64,000 nt of DNA from Labyrinthula sp. Ha (GCA_015227615.1 JAALGZ010000044.1:1-64000), one strand, 5' to 3'. Shown: positions 10,729 to 23,491, counted from the first letter of the stretch. Translations and numbers: made by a program. The notes: generated by a model not told the origin, from the letters alone.

Positions 10729-10845
10729 GTTAGGGATTGTAGGGGGTTTCAAGGCGATTAGGAAATGGCATACCGGTAGTAACTTTTTATGGAATTCCAT
10801 AAAACTTAACGTAAGCTTAATAGCAGAGCTTCAATTCCCAACTCT

Positions 10846-12962
10846 GTGTTCCCAAAATTTCTGAAAACAACAACCAAGAAAATTACAAGTATGGAAACAC
10901 ACCTTTCTGCTCCTACAAAACAGGAAATGAAGGTTGAACAACGAAACCAAAGTGAAACAAATGACAGTTGGATCAGTTACAGAGGCTCTACACCAGAAGA
11001 GATGTTTGAAGTTGTCAAGAACGTAAGCGCTAACCGATTTAGAGTTAAAAAAAAGTCCTCCCACAGCTTTTCTGAAGATGAAACTAAAAGAATCTTTGGA
11101 TTTAGTAAAAAAATGATGCGTAGATGTAAGTTAAAATGTGTGTCTTCTAAAAATTGTACTTTTGAGTTAAACTTTAAGTTTGATCTCAAATTAGGAAAAT
11201 ACATTTTCCAAGTAAAATGCTTAGATCACACAGGACATGAAGTTCAAGTAAACAAAAATGAAAGAAAGTTTCAGTCAGACTTAAAACCAGCTGAATTAAG
11301 AATGTTAAAGTACCTTGGAGTTGCTGACACTCCCTTAACTTCAGTGGAAGTGGCACTTCATCCGAAATTTCCAGGGATTTACTTTGACAAAGAGTTACTA
11401 AAGCGTCAATTAAAGAAGGCTAGAGAAGAAGGAAGAGATTCAGAAGATAATAATATTCAAATTTTAATTAAAACAGTTAAAAGATGTCTAAGTAATGCAG
11501 GAAACTTTGAACTTTACTACTCAAATGACACAGAAGGAAGACCTAGGCTAAAAGGTTTAACATTTCAAGAACAACTACAAGTAAAACTAAAAAATGTTTA
11601 TTCGGAATCAATACAAATTGACACCACCCACGGTTTGTCACGCTACATTTTTGTAGCAATGTTTCCCGTGGGAGTTGATTGCTTCATGAAAACTGTTAGT
11701 TTCGGTTGTACATTAATGCAAACCGAAAACCATGAGCAAGTCATCAGAGGATTGAAGGATCTTGGTCTTGAACACACAGAAGTTATGATGAGCGATGGTT
11801 TCCTGGCCTTGGCACGAGTAGCAAGACTTCTTAGAGCTACATTGGTGAGATGTGTTAATCATTTTTCCACATGTTTTTCATCTGGGGCAAAAGGATAAAG
11901 AGGTCCCTATGGGAGTAACTTTCTTGACCGTGTTAATCAGGCTCTGAGGGAGGACTTTCATACAAATGAAAAATTTGTTGCCCATCTGCAGAAGCTAATC
12001 CATGATTTTCCAGAGTTCGAACAACAACAGTTCCTAAAAAAGATTAATGTACAGAAAGAAAATATATGTTAGACCTATGTAAAAAGAAAAGTAACATTTG
12101 GTCATGTTTCTACTCAACGTGTTGAAGGGTTTCATGCTAAATTTAAGGGTAGAGGTCAACTTTCATCTAAACAAAAAAGTTGGACAATTGATCAATTAAT
12201 TAGTTTTCATGAAAACAAGTTGTTAATTACACAAATTCTACATTGAAAAAGTTGAAAAAACTAATTTCCAAAGGGGAAGATATTTCAGAGGAGGTTGAGA
12301 AGATGTTGACCAGTGAAATTAAGAAAGTCACTGGATGCTACGTTGTTTCTGATAATGGAGACTGGGCCTATATTGTTTCAGAAACAGAGAATGATGTTTC
12401 TAGATTATATAATGTTAAAGTGAGAGATATCAATGGCTGGGTTCATCCTGAATGCAGTTGCTCAACATGGACTAATTTGAAACTACCTTATCGTCACTAT
12501 GCTAGGATCTGCGTCAGATTAAAAAGAAAATATATTGACAAGGTAAACCTTTTGCCTAGATGGCGTTTTCAAGAACATCCTCTTCATGAAGTTGCATTAA
12601 AAGAACTTGGACGAGCAACAACTCCTGAAGAGGGAGTTTTAAATTTCAATGTCAAAGTTCCTGGCTTTAAAGATTTGAAAGTTCCAAAGAAACCAGGTGT
12701 AAGATTTTCCATGCTCAAGACAGCATGCAGGGACCTATGTGAAGAAGCTCAACATAGTACAGATGAGGGGTGGCGAAAAGCATATGCAACTGTCATAAAA
12801 ATGAAAGATGCATTGAAACAAAATGCAGATGGTAACTTTTCCGATGTGGATATGTCACTCTCTCAACATTCTGGCTCAACAATCTTATCACCGAGAAAGA
12901 GGAAGATGCGAAGAAAAGGTAGTGTAGTTGCAAGTCAAAGTCGCTTGAACTTTAACACTTAA
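10846..12962 (+). pseudogene. MULE transposase, broken
   Basis: The N-terminal part runs 10846-11898. Candidate DDE residues are Asp in IQIDTTHG, Asp in MSDGF and Glu in RVEGFHAKF, the order seen in MULE transposases. A SWIM zinc-finger region follows at about 12440-12530 (CSC, then PYRH). The usual SWIM form is CxC...CxH, and here Tyr stands where the third Cys is expected. Lesions: TAA at 11896-11898, an in-frame TAG near 12070, and a frame change near 12240, after which the frame is open to 12962. The tail is basic and low in complexity. The Met near 10891 may be the true start. The copy cannot move on its own. Confidence 0.85.
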
Positions 12963-13155
12963 GTAGGTTTTCCTATATAGTACTCACCTACAACCTTTTC
13001 TTCTAGCAACTCCGTTTTATCATGCGAAGTTTTCCTATACAGTACTCACTTCACAACAACCTCGATCAACATCTTCATTGTAATTAAGTAGAAACCCTTC
13101 AAACACGTTTTCGTAAAACCAAATAGAATATACTGAATTGAAAACCATGTACCTA

Positions 13156-13450
13156 ATGATCAACCACGGAATTATTTTATGCATCGTGGGATAGTAAATG
13201 TGTGTAAGAGCTGCTAGATGATCAACCACGGAATTATTTTATGCATCGTGGGATAGTAAATGTGTGTAAGAGCTGCTAGATGATCAACCACGGGATTATT
13301 TTATGCATCGTGGGATAGTAAATGTGTGTAAGAGCTGCTGAATGATCAACCACGGAATTATTTTATGCATCGTGGGATAATAAATGTATGTAAGAGCTGC
13401 TGAATGATCAACCACAGAATTATTTTATGCATCGTGGGATGGCTTCTATA
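13156..13450. repeat. 62-bp tandem array inside the MULE
   Basis: About 4.7 units begin at 13156, 13217, 13279, 13341 and 13403. The first unit is 61 bp and the others are 62 bp. Each unit holds CCACG and CGTGG arms around an AT-rich loop, so each could form a hairpin. Units differ at only a few bases. Confidence 0.9.
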
Positions 13451-13716
13451 AATATGCTGAAGGCCGTTCAATAGATCAGTTTTCAAACTTTTCATCCAAC
13501 GGCCCTATAAAATAAGAAAATCCTGATCCCTATGCCCACCCCCAATCTGGAAAACCATAATATACGTATCTTTTTTCAAACAGCTTTCAATCCTGATCCC
13601 AATGCCCACCCCCAATACACCTTTCTTCTTGAAACCTAAAAAAAATTAAAAAAAAACTCTACCTAAACCCCAAGCAAGGGTTATGGATCTGGTTTTGCAG
13701 ATCTGTGTGGGTCCAT

Positions 13717-14280
13717 GGTTCATATATATAAAGAATTTATTGTTTTCTTGTTCACCTCTTCGATCCTTCGTCTTGTTCAGGTGTAGCTTTTGTATTTTCA
13801 AACCCGGTTCTTAAAACTTTGAAATTTTCGAAAATGGTTTCAATTTCCATATCTATGTTTTCAACTTGAACTATATGTGTGACTGGTTCATATAAATGCG
13901 TACGTTTTGCTTTTCTTCTTCACCTAGTCAATCCTTCGGGTTCTTCAGGTATAACAGTTTCTTTCTAAATCCGGTTCTTAAAAGTTTGAAATGTTCGAAA
14001 TAGGTTTCAATTTTCATATCCATGTTTCCAGCGTGAGCTATATATATATCTGGTTCATATAAATAAAGAATTTATTGTTTTCTTCTTCACCTAGTCAATC
14101 CTTGGGGTTCTTCTGGTATAACTGTTTTCTTTGTAAATCTGTTTGTTAAAATTTCTAAATCTTCAAAATTGTTTTCAATTTCCATTTCAATGTCTTCAGC
14201 TTGATCTATGTGTATAACTGGTTCATATAAATGCATAGACTTATGTTTTCTTCTTCACTTGATCAATCCTTGAGCTTCAT
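13717..14280. repeat. 168-bp tandem array inside the MULE
   Basis: The block containing GGTTCATATAAAT recurs at 13717, 13885, 14052 and 14220, a period of 167-168 bp. The units share the sequences TTCTTCACCTAGTCAATCCTT and GGTTTCAATTT and are noticeably diverged. They lie just inside the right inverted repeat. Confidence 0.85.
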
Positions 14281-14367
14281 CGGATATTTATTATCCATTT
14301 GTAATTTTAATTGTAATTGTTGGTTTTTTCATTTTTTATTTTGGGCAATTGTGGTATTGGTAGAATT

Positions 14368-14397
14368 GGAAGCGTGGCGTTTTTAACTCTGAAGTGT
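14368..14397 (-). repeat. Right terminal inverted repeat of the MULE
   Basis: The reverse complement matches 10699-10728 at 27 of 30 positions, which fixes the right end of the element near 14397. Confidence 0.85.
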
Positions 14398-14697
14398 ATA
14401 AATATTATCCCTATTTTATCAGTATCATTATCATATTAAAATTTTTCGAATGATAATAGAGGAATTTTTATGACATAAACAAAGAAAAAAAAATATATAA
14501 TGTAAGAGCAATTCTTAGGAGCAACGTTATATCAATATAATTGTACATTTATTTTTTAAGGACATAGGATTTTTCTTGACCTACAGTTTTCATTTATATA
14601 TCCTCAATATTAGAACTTTGGCTTATAGTTAGTAGAAGACATTTTTGGGGAATTTGCAATTTATACAAAGTAGATAAAACTTCCTAAATGGCATAAG

Positions 14698-15740
14698 TTT
14701 CAAAGATAGACTTAAGGAGGAACCAGAAATATACTGTGCACTATTCAGAGAAGAAAGATTTCACTGTGAGAAATTTGTAGCCATCATTGCTGCGGAACTA
14801 ACCGCTTATCTTCTAAGGCTCACTTTGCCTATAATTCTAGCTGTTAATGCTTTCAAGTTTGATCTTTTGTATGAAGAAGTTGAGAGCAGATTTAAAATAG
14901 GAAGAAGATAATGTAGTGCATGAAGTGCTCAGTAGATGTTGTTTTCCCCAATTTTTGTTTTTGAAGGTAAGTTTTTTAGCCCTTTTCTGCTTAGTAGTTT
15001 TAAAGCAGGATTCTTGAAATATGATATCATAGCACAGCTCTACAAGAAACTAAGCCAAATGTTAAAACCTGTTAAGAGTCCAAGCTCTAAAGAATATTAT
15101 TTAAATCTCATCTCTGTTTCATAGGACACATCAGATTGTGAACGTCTCACGGTTTATCTAGCATTTCCAAGATATACTTCAGAAGGTGTCGAATGATATA
15201 TTTCTTGTATTCTCATTCTTAAGCTAAGTTAATAGCGTTAAGGATTTTTTAATTTCTTATAAAAAAAAAACAGTGTCCAAACTGCCCCGGATGAGAGATA
15301 TTCGATTCTAACCTTTGATAAGATGCGAAAAGCTTAGTCCTAAACGTTAGTACTCGCATTAGTAATGCATACTTCAAAAAGCTTTTTACTAATCTCTGTT
15401 TAAACGTTTGATAAGTAACAATATTTCTATCCATTAAACACCATAAAAACTTTATTTTTCTTACCGTTGGACTTTGGATAATGTTACTATATTTCTAGTT
15501 AAAATCACGAGGAGAGATGAAAAATTCTCAGGTTACCAACATTTAGGCGTAAGACAGAGATCAGATCCCTATAATGGATCACATTCGTTAGATGAATGTG
15601 GGAATACAGAATTAGAAAAAACTTTCATACAGCTGATAAGACCAAGTAGACTTTTTCGTTAGGTTTATCCCGAGTCTTGAAAGGTATGAAGTACAAAGAC
15701 CTGATGGGGAGACTAAAAGCCTTTATTAACCTTCATAAGA
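14698..15740 (+). pseudogene. Coding-like relic, unknown family
   Basis: Several protein-like stretches follow one another on the plus strand: an open run of about 70 codons at 14698-14911 (KDRLKEEPEIYCALF at its start), another at about 15000-15120 (AGFLKYDIIAQLYKKLSQM), one near 15130-15195 (TSDCERLTVYLAFPRY), and others near 15500-15740. They lie in different frames with stops between them. The composition suggests a helical protein; I recognise no motif. I read it as a decayed multi-exon gene, but chance open stretches cannot be excluded. Confidence 0.3.
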
Positions 15741-18700
15741 GTGTTTCTGCGCAGTAACTACTTACATACTTAAGTTAAGAAACCTCAGAGAATTTTAGCT
15801 AAAGTCACCTTGTATAATATTTTTTTTAGTTTTTCATTCTGAATGCTTAATTGCAGCTAAATTTTTTAATAATGATTTTCTGATTGATATTCTAGTTTTC
15901 CGTCGACATTCCTGTTTCTAGTGACTATCGTGCAGCTTTACGCTAATATTTCACTATCACGTATTACCTAGAACTTAAAATTTGTTGAATATTTTCCATA
16001 AAACTATTGTGGTGTGGAGCACAATGAAGTTATTTCATATAATAGGCTCTGCAATTCAGTATTTATCTTAGGGCAAATTCCCCATAGCTTTTAGGGAGAA
16101 AGTAAGAAACATTGCTAAGCCCCCTTCTTTTACCCAAACTTTTAAAACCGAGACTGAAAAAAAAGAAAAATCCATATGAGCCGATTTACGAGCTACTATT
16201 TGTAGTAGTTGTTAACGCATGTGATAAAATTTTAAGAACCCTAATCTGCTGCTTGAATAACACCAATCATAAGTCCAATTATGGATACAAAGAAATGAAT
16301 CTTTCAAAGTAACGCATTCGTTTGATAAACTATGTTACCAGGTTCATGGGGACAAACTTCTAGTTTGATGATTCTGAAAACAACTTTTAAATATATCGAG
16401 AAGAAAAAACAGATATAGTTACTGCCTTCACCGTCATGAACATTGGGTCGGAGTGTGTTTGAGTTCTTGTAACAGAGAGAGAAGTGATGAGAAATGAACT
16501 CAAGAAGAAAAACAATTCTAAGCGGAGTATTTAATATACAGTTGAATATCACTGGATCAAATTGAGATACCAAATTGGGCTGTAAAATAGATGAAATAAT
16601 AATGGGAACAGCGTGGAAGAGTAGTATTTGGATAATGGGCCCTATCACATATATCATGGATAGTCTAACAGGAAAGGAACTACCAAATCAAGTCATATTG
16701 TCTACTAGGTATAATGATTAGGGAAAGTAATAACTCGGATATTCAAAACAAAATATCCATAAAGCGCTCTTCATTTCAAATTATGAAAGGGTACAAGTAA
16801 CCTTCTCTGCTAGAATAACCCTCGACTAAAACCAATAGATGAAAGAGCAAACATCTTGCCGGGATCTAAAAGGCAACTGGAAACTAAGTATCAAGAAACA
16901 GTCTTTACTCAATCTTAGTCAGTGCCTGGTAAAACACAGAGTCAAACTATGTTTCCGGACTCCAAAAAGAAAGAAGGCGATGAGGATTGTCTGTAACATT
17001 AATAGAATTCAATATAATAATTCTATAACTTTGTTTCTCTGCCTAAGAACCCAACTATGTTTCCTATTTCTCAGTACTATGGTATATATATAATTTGTTC
17101 GTTTATCTAGGTAATATATTTTACTTTATTCTACGAAAGGACTGATAAAATCTACCAGTCTCAATTTATAATTTTTATATTGCAGGTTTTCTCTTCTTAA
17201 TGTTTATTATATTTATATTCTCGTATTGAAAACTAAGTTTGTTGAATATGATCCTCCTATTTCTCATATGTTATTATTAAGAATTTGATCAATTTTTTTA
17301 ACCCTTCTTATATAAATTTATAGTATTTAATACTTTTTGTTTTTTTTTTCATAATGTAAAAAAGAAAAGATTGGACGTATTTGAATATTCTATAGCACGA
17401 AACTTACTTCTAAAAGTTGCGAAACTTTAAAATTTCTAGTGAAAACGTACAGATCCTAGTTACGGAGTAAATATAAATTAAGAACACCTTTTTTTTTGAG
17501 ATGTTGAAACTAACCGAAGAAATTGTACCTTCTTATCTGACCTTTTGGTTTTCTCATAATTTAAATTTAGTCAACATTTTAGCAAGTTGTTCTTATTTAC
17601 TTACTTTAATTTTCATTAAACGTTATAATTATTTCTTGATTGCTGTTTTTTCTCTCTACGTTCTTTTCTTGGGGGTGTTGAGAGGTGTGTGGAATTGAAA
17701 GAAAATAACATTTAATTCTATTCTATGTGGCCTTTCTATGATACTTACTTCACCTACTATTTATCCTTAAATATGAAATGAAAAGTGAATGAATACCCTT
17801 TAAACTGAGAAAGTTTCGCATCCTTGTTCTTATCTATACCAATTTAAGGTTGCATAAAGGTACAGTATTATTTTTCTGAAGAAAGTTTTGGTAATGTAAC
17901 ATTTACATGCTTAGACATTTATATAAGCCCTTGAATGAAGTTTTCACCAAGATATAAATTTCGCATAGTGTATAACAAAGATGCTGCTAAAAGAGATTAT
18001 AACAATTTATGTTTTTAAGGGAGGTTGAAATCTTGAAATTGTAACTTTTCTTATTAATGCGATTCGCCTTAAAGTGGCAAAGTAAATTCTCTTTATATCT
18101 TAATGAAAATAATTTTCCCACACAGTGCTTTTATAATACTAATGAAAGTTTTTTCAGGAAAAAATCAAATGTGATAAAATTGCTTCAAATAAATAAGGTC
18201 AACACCCATATAAATCAAAAAATTTACTTCATCTACCACGTTCTAGGAAAACTTTGACCACTTTAAGGATTTCACATCATAGTATTCACTTGTATTCCCA
18301 ATTCAGATATATGATTGTATAAGTTGACTTTAGTACACCATAACCATCACATACTTTAAAAGTATTTATATAGCTGATTATTTTTTTAATTGGGCTAAAT
18401 TACTAAATATTCTAACAATGGATTTTCTATTTACGTATATACATATTGTATGATAATATCAAAGTCTAAGTTTTCACACGAATGACAATTAAAAGCAAAG
18501 TATATTTCAGTAAGAGATTGTGTTCTATTAATTTGTTAATAAACTTTCTCAACCTATTTAAATTTACTTAGCATGGTCAAAGTATTGTGCTGAACAAAAT
18601 TAATGATCAGCAGTATGAGTTCTATGCGTGTTCAAGCAAATTAATATCTCTGTTTTCTAGTCTTTTTCAATACTTCTTTTTCGTTATATAGTTTATGATG

Positions 18701-19003
18701 AAATTGATCTAAACTTAAAATTGGTGTGTTTGAGTTTTTGTACATGTAATTTTTTATTTCGGGTTTTTCACTTTATGTCTACGCCGTTGGCTTAGACAAT
18801 TTCTACAAACCCATAATTGTGACCTATAACATGTTATGTTTTCACATTCATAGAGTTTTCCGTCCAAAAGTTTCGTATCTTATCTCAAAAACTTCCTTTG
18901 AAAGTTACATATTGTTATATCACAGTGTGATATTATTGTAAATACAGCCTAACAACTAATCAATCAATCAAAGAGAAAATTTTACAAATTATTCATTGAC
19001 TCG

Positions 19004-19072
19004 TATCTCAACGACTACTGGGAGTTAGAAGACAATATTTATACCAATTTAAAGCCCCAAGCTTGAAATTTA
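19004..19072 (+). repeat. Short fragment related to the copia LTR
   Basis: About 65 bp here match the middle of the copia LTR (2554-2853, reverse-complemented) at roughly 80 percent by eye. The core is TATCTCAACRACTACTGGGA followed by GTTAGAA, then TTTAAAGC. The rest of the LTR is not recognisable around it. It may be a remnant of an older related LTR or a motif both sequences share. Confidence 0.5.
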
Positions 19073-20074
19073 AGTTTTTGTATTTTTTTTTACTACTTAC
19101 ACCATTTTTACTGACTACAAGCCTTTTATTTTCTCTAACTTTGATAATTGGTGACTCCAAAAACTATTAATGACGTGGCAGCGTGTAAATGAAATATTAA
19201 TACTGCATAAAAAGTTATTCTTCAAAAAAAGCATTCTCCATAGCATAAAGTGAATATTGCATGGTAGTGATTTCGCTACAATCGTTAAAAAAATATAGAA
19301 CTGATAATAGATTTCCGGTACTTAATCTACTAGTGGTCATAAACCCCGTTTCTTCGTTTTTTTGCCTAAATGTCTCACCACCTGTTTCTTCATCAGTAGG
19401 AAAATGTTAGATACGTCTTTTTCCTGTTCATAATCGTGTACCCTTGCATTTACTGGTTATCATATTTCTGAATATTATCTTTGATGATCTTAAGAGCCAA
19501 AAAATGAGTTAACAGGTTTTGATCCCGGTGTGAAAAACATATATTCCAAGAATGTCTTTAACATATTCGCTGTATGACCATGGAAGAAGTAGACCAACAC
19601 TATAGAGAGAATAGTTAATTAAAGTAATTAAAAATTTGTGTCGAGTGCTATATTAAAACTTAGGTTTTTTATCAGGAGGTTTGTTCTATATTGAAGTCAG
19701 CATCCTTTCCATACTCTTCTAATAATATGTTCAGTAAGCTTTAAAGGTTTTCCATGGTAAAGGGAAACCATTTTAAATAAGCTCCGTTTACGATACTAAG
19801 CTAAAAGGTGTGAATAATCATAGAAATCTAATTGCAATTAGAGTCATTATATTTTTGTAAGGAACTAAGTTGGATACTTATTCAAGCTTTCCCTAGACGT
19901 TGCTCGAAACTTCACCAAATCTGCAAACTCTCGAGTTGATTACAGATCTAGAACCAAAATATATAATAGCACAAATTAATGCTTAAGTTAGCAGAAACTC
20001 TACAAAACCACTGACCTGCTATATTTTTTGCTTCAATATATCTAAATACAGCTAACCCACAAAGAAGTATTTCT

Positions 20075-23000
20075 TCAGTAATTGTCACCTAAACTCGAAA
20101 CCTGCAACTGAGATTCAGCTTTCTTGCAACTACTTAAAGGCGTCAAGGACTTTGGAAACTTGTTGTGATAATTATTCCCTGCTGTATCATTAACTGTAGA
20201 AGGCTTCTCATTTTCAGATCTAGCAAACCGATGGTAAAACGATTTCCCCGATACTTGTGTCTTTGCAACATGTGAAAACAGTTGCTGCGTAGAAAGCGCT
20301 TGAGAAGTTGATTTCTTAGTACTTGAACGTAGAAAGTATGAACTCTTTCCAATCTCCTTACTCTGCCGTTCATAACTACTTCCATCATCAAACATTAACT
20401 CTTTTGCTTCTCCATTACTCCAAACAAGATATGCAAAAATGCAAACCATTCCAACAATTAAACAAAAATCATTAAATATTTCAAATGCAATGGAAAGCTG
20501 GAAAATAAAAATTAAAGGAAAAAAATACATTTTCATTTCGAGAACGTAATCGATCATTTCTTGAAGTATAATTCGCACCAAAATAAATATTCGCAACAGT
20601 TATTCCACATACACAGAGAATTAAAATAATAGCTGCACTTTCAATTGGACGAATTACATCTACTAATTTCTTTTTTTTGCAGCGTTAGGAGATTTTGTAG
20701 AAGAAGACATTTTACTAAAAATCTATTGTAAATAAAAAGAAATACCTTCGATACAATCTATCTAAGACAATAGCTCTTTGAAACAAAAGTATGACATAAA
20801 ATAAAAGACCAGCAACTAATGTAGCAGTTAATGCATATAAATAATAAAAAATATTTGAATATATTTTCCCACCTGTGATAAATTTTGCAAGAGTATACCA
20901 TAACATATTCAAACCAACTGTAAATTGAAATACTCGAATATATAAAATGACTCTTTCTTTCTGGTTTTGTGCTTTTTTTCTTAATACGGCAGATGCAGAA
21001 AAAGAAACATAAACCCAGGCGATGGATATTTCTATAAACTGGATCATACATAAAGATTTTTTGATAGCTTGCGAAAATGCAAATGTATCACCTGTAGTTC
21101 TAACGTCAATATTAATTCTCTCATATATTTCTAGTGCAGCATCATTCAAGAAAGGTGCTGAATTTGAAGGAGCTGGATTTTCATATTCTGTTTGGAGAGT
21201 ATAATCTAAATATGTGTAAATTTCATCAAATGGATTATTTTCATAAAATAAATAGTCATTGTCTCGGAAAAAAGTTTCTTGCCTTCCAATATAAGCATTA
21301 TTTAGGTCATCCAAATGTCTAAAGAATTTAATCAAGATTATTCTAGCAGAAGCATAGATCAATAAATTAAGAAAAAAAAGAATAGAAAGAATCCAAGGAA
21401 CTTTATATAAAACTTTCCAAGCAACTTCTAAAAAACTAAAGAAACAAGAAAAAATACTGTTTCTCTGAAAAACCTTTTTGTAATCGTAGATCAAATAACA
21501 AGTAATACATAAACAAATAATTCCCATAATAAGAAGTATAATATCAAACACAAGACTTATATCAGCAGTTTGTTCTGCATTATTTATACTGCCAGGAAAC
21601 TCTTGACAAATATATCCAACACAACTACAAAATAAAGTTGCTTCATCTACTTTTGCCTCAAAAATATTTTCCTACAATTACAGAAAACATCCAAAATAAT
21701 ACAAAAGGGAAACCTTCACTTCTACAGAATAAGAATACACCAGTATTACATCCAGCGGCCAAAAGTTCAAAAGGGTTTTCAAAACACTCACTGTATGGAT
21801 CATTTGGATCCACTAGTTGCACAAAATTTGAGGATCTTTCAACAAATCGAGCAGATATAGAAATACTAAAAGAACCAACTATTTGTGAGAACTCTTCCGT
21901 GTAATATTCAGGCTATAAATTATTAATAACAAAATATAATACGTTTGTTGGAAATACTTCTAGAAGAACAGGGGTTCTCGAATTAGATGAAAATGTTAAA
22001 GATGTTCCTGAAAGATTTACCGGGTTCATGACTATAGCTTCATCTTCATGAGAGAACTCGTAGTCAAACTCTGTTTTTAATTGACTTAAGAGTTCAGCAG
22101 TTGAAGGATTTTCAATCCTTAATGTTAAACTAGGAGGAAAACGAGGAATTAGAACTTCAATATTTTCTTGTCTTAAAGTTCTTGGAATTAATTCCGTAAA
22201 TTCTTCAAAAAAAATACTTTCCAGAAAGATTTCGTATTCAAGGTCTTCTTCCAAAGTAATTAAATAAGACTGAGATTTCGCTGCTAATATATCGCCAGTT
22301 ATTTCAGATGTAGTGCTCAAAGATATTTCTGTAGGAGAAATAACTGAATAAAATACTAAGAGATAAAACAGAATAAATACTACAAGTAGCTTCTTGCTCA
22401 ACTGTATTTCCTCCATCTTTTATAACATGTATTTCAAGAATATGATCCCCAGATTCTGTTGCTTGAAATAATAGCCTAGCTGAAAAATCTATTTCTGAAC
22501 TACCAAAATTTGTAGCTAAAACAGTTCCCTAAAAAAATAAACCCTAATAAAAAATATACATCTGGAGCTCGAACGAAAATTCCTGTATTTAATAAATCTT
22601 CTAAAGAGGAATTTTTACTATAAGCAAAAATCTGATAAAACTCTCCTTCAATAAGTGTTGCGCTGCGTCCATTTCTTCCTCTAGAACCATTAAAGTCCAA
22701 TTGAACAGAAGTGTTAGTTGGAACAGGATTTGGTTCAATGGGAAGAACTGTAAAAGTAAATAAACCACTTTGTGAAGAAGAAACTGCTGAGATTTGAGCC
22801 ACATAATTAAACAGATCCTCTTCCTTTTGTATGTTTAGCACCTGGAAGTTAGTTTGAGAAGAAAATGTACCACAGCTGCAGCAAGTGAGTTTGGTCCCAT
22901 ATAATCTACAATACGAATAACTTCATTTGGTCTTTTCCATATTGTAAGTATTGGATCCACTTGAGTTAGTCCATCCTCATCAATAACAGTATCTGCAAAT

Positions 23001-23491
23001 ATCGCTTTGATTCCAGTTTCAAAGAATTGAAGTTGTAAATCAACTGTTTTTCCTTCTGAGAGAAAGAAAGATTCAAGTATTGTATTTTCCTAAGAATTAG
23101 TATTTGAATGTAAAATAATACTTGTATAATTTGTAGATTGTTTGAAAACAAATTTTTATCTCCTTTGAGAAACGTGTTTAACTAAAAATAAAGACAAAGA
23201 CAAGAATACTGTTAAAGTTGCCAAAGGAATAAAAATTAAAATAAAAAATAAAAAAGTTTCTCTGCAAGAAAGGCTGTTTACAATTCCTTTTATCTCTATT
23301 TTTTCTCTGTACTTGCCAGAAGTCTGTAAAGATTTAAACGGTATGGAAGTTGTTTTTTGTGTATCCCCCCAAGTTCTCTTTCCTTTTATTTTATGAAACC
23401 TCCTTAAAACTTCTTTATTATTTTCTGTATCTGATTCACGAAGTATTCGTCTTTCACTTGAGTTTTTGGAGTTGTTTATTCTTGATTCCAT
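20075..23491 (-). CDS. Receptor-like protein: filamin-like/PA-like ectodomain plus seven helices
   Basis: Ten exons join through nine introns: 23182-23209, 23090-23121, 22842-22870, 22529-22559, 22356-22383, 21913-21942, 21672-21702, 20715-20745, 20498-20528 (28-32 nt, all GT...AG). The joined frame would give about 1,048 residues. In order: a polar tail; a membrane anchor near 78-95; a beta-rich ectodomain, about 100-465, with a filamin-like repeat (GDHILEIHVIKDGGNTV then SPTEISLS); a PA-like segment near 470-545 (GVFLFCRSEGFPFE); seven hydrophobic helices to about 890; a Ser-rich cytoplasmic tail. One base is missing in exon 9: the A8 run on the minus strand (20671-20678) would need nine A for the frame to continue. 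This may be an assembly slip or a real lesion. Which receptor family is unknown. Confidence 0.75.

Larger units (their letters stand above)
10699..14397 (+). mobile_element. MULE (Mutator-like) DNA transposon, decayed
   Basis: The termini are 30-bp inverted repeats, 10699-10728 (starts ACACTCCAGTGTTAAAAACG) and 14368-14397, matching at 27 of 30 positions. Between them lies a MULE transposase reading frame with two stops and a frame change. The 3' half is non-coding and holds a 62-bp tandem array and a 168-bp tandem array. The 9-bp flanks do not match clearly, so the target duplication has decayed or my end assignment is off by a few bases. Confidence 0.85.
14398..20074. other. Gene desert
   Basis: No intact gene is visible over 5.7 kb. 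It holds a coding-like relic (14698-15740) and an LTR-related fragment near 19004-19072, both listed separately. Short open frames elsewhere in it (for example 16304-16657 on the minus strand) are what AT-rich DNA gives by chance. Confidence 0.5.

Noticed and set aside
13156-13450. The 62-bp array as a CRISPR
   Set aside because: The whole unit repeats with no variable spacers, and the host is a eukaryote; it is a simple tandem array in a MULE.
16304-16657. A 117-codon minus-strand frame
   Set aside because: Its hydrophobic, low-information composition is typical of chance frames in AT-rich DNA, and no exon partner was found.
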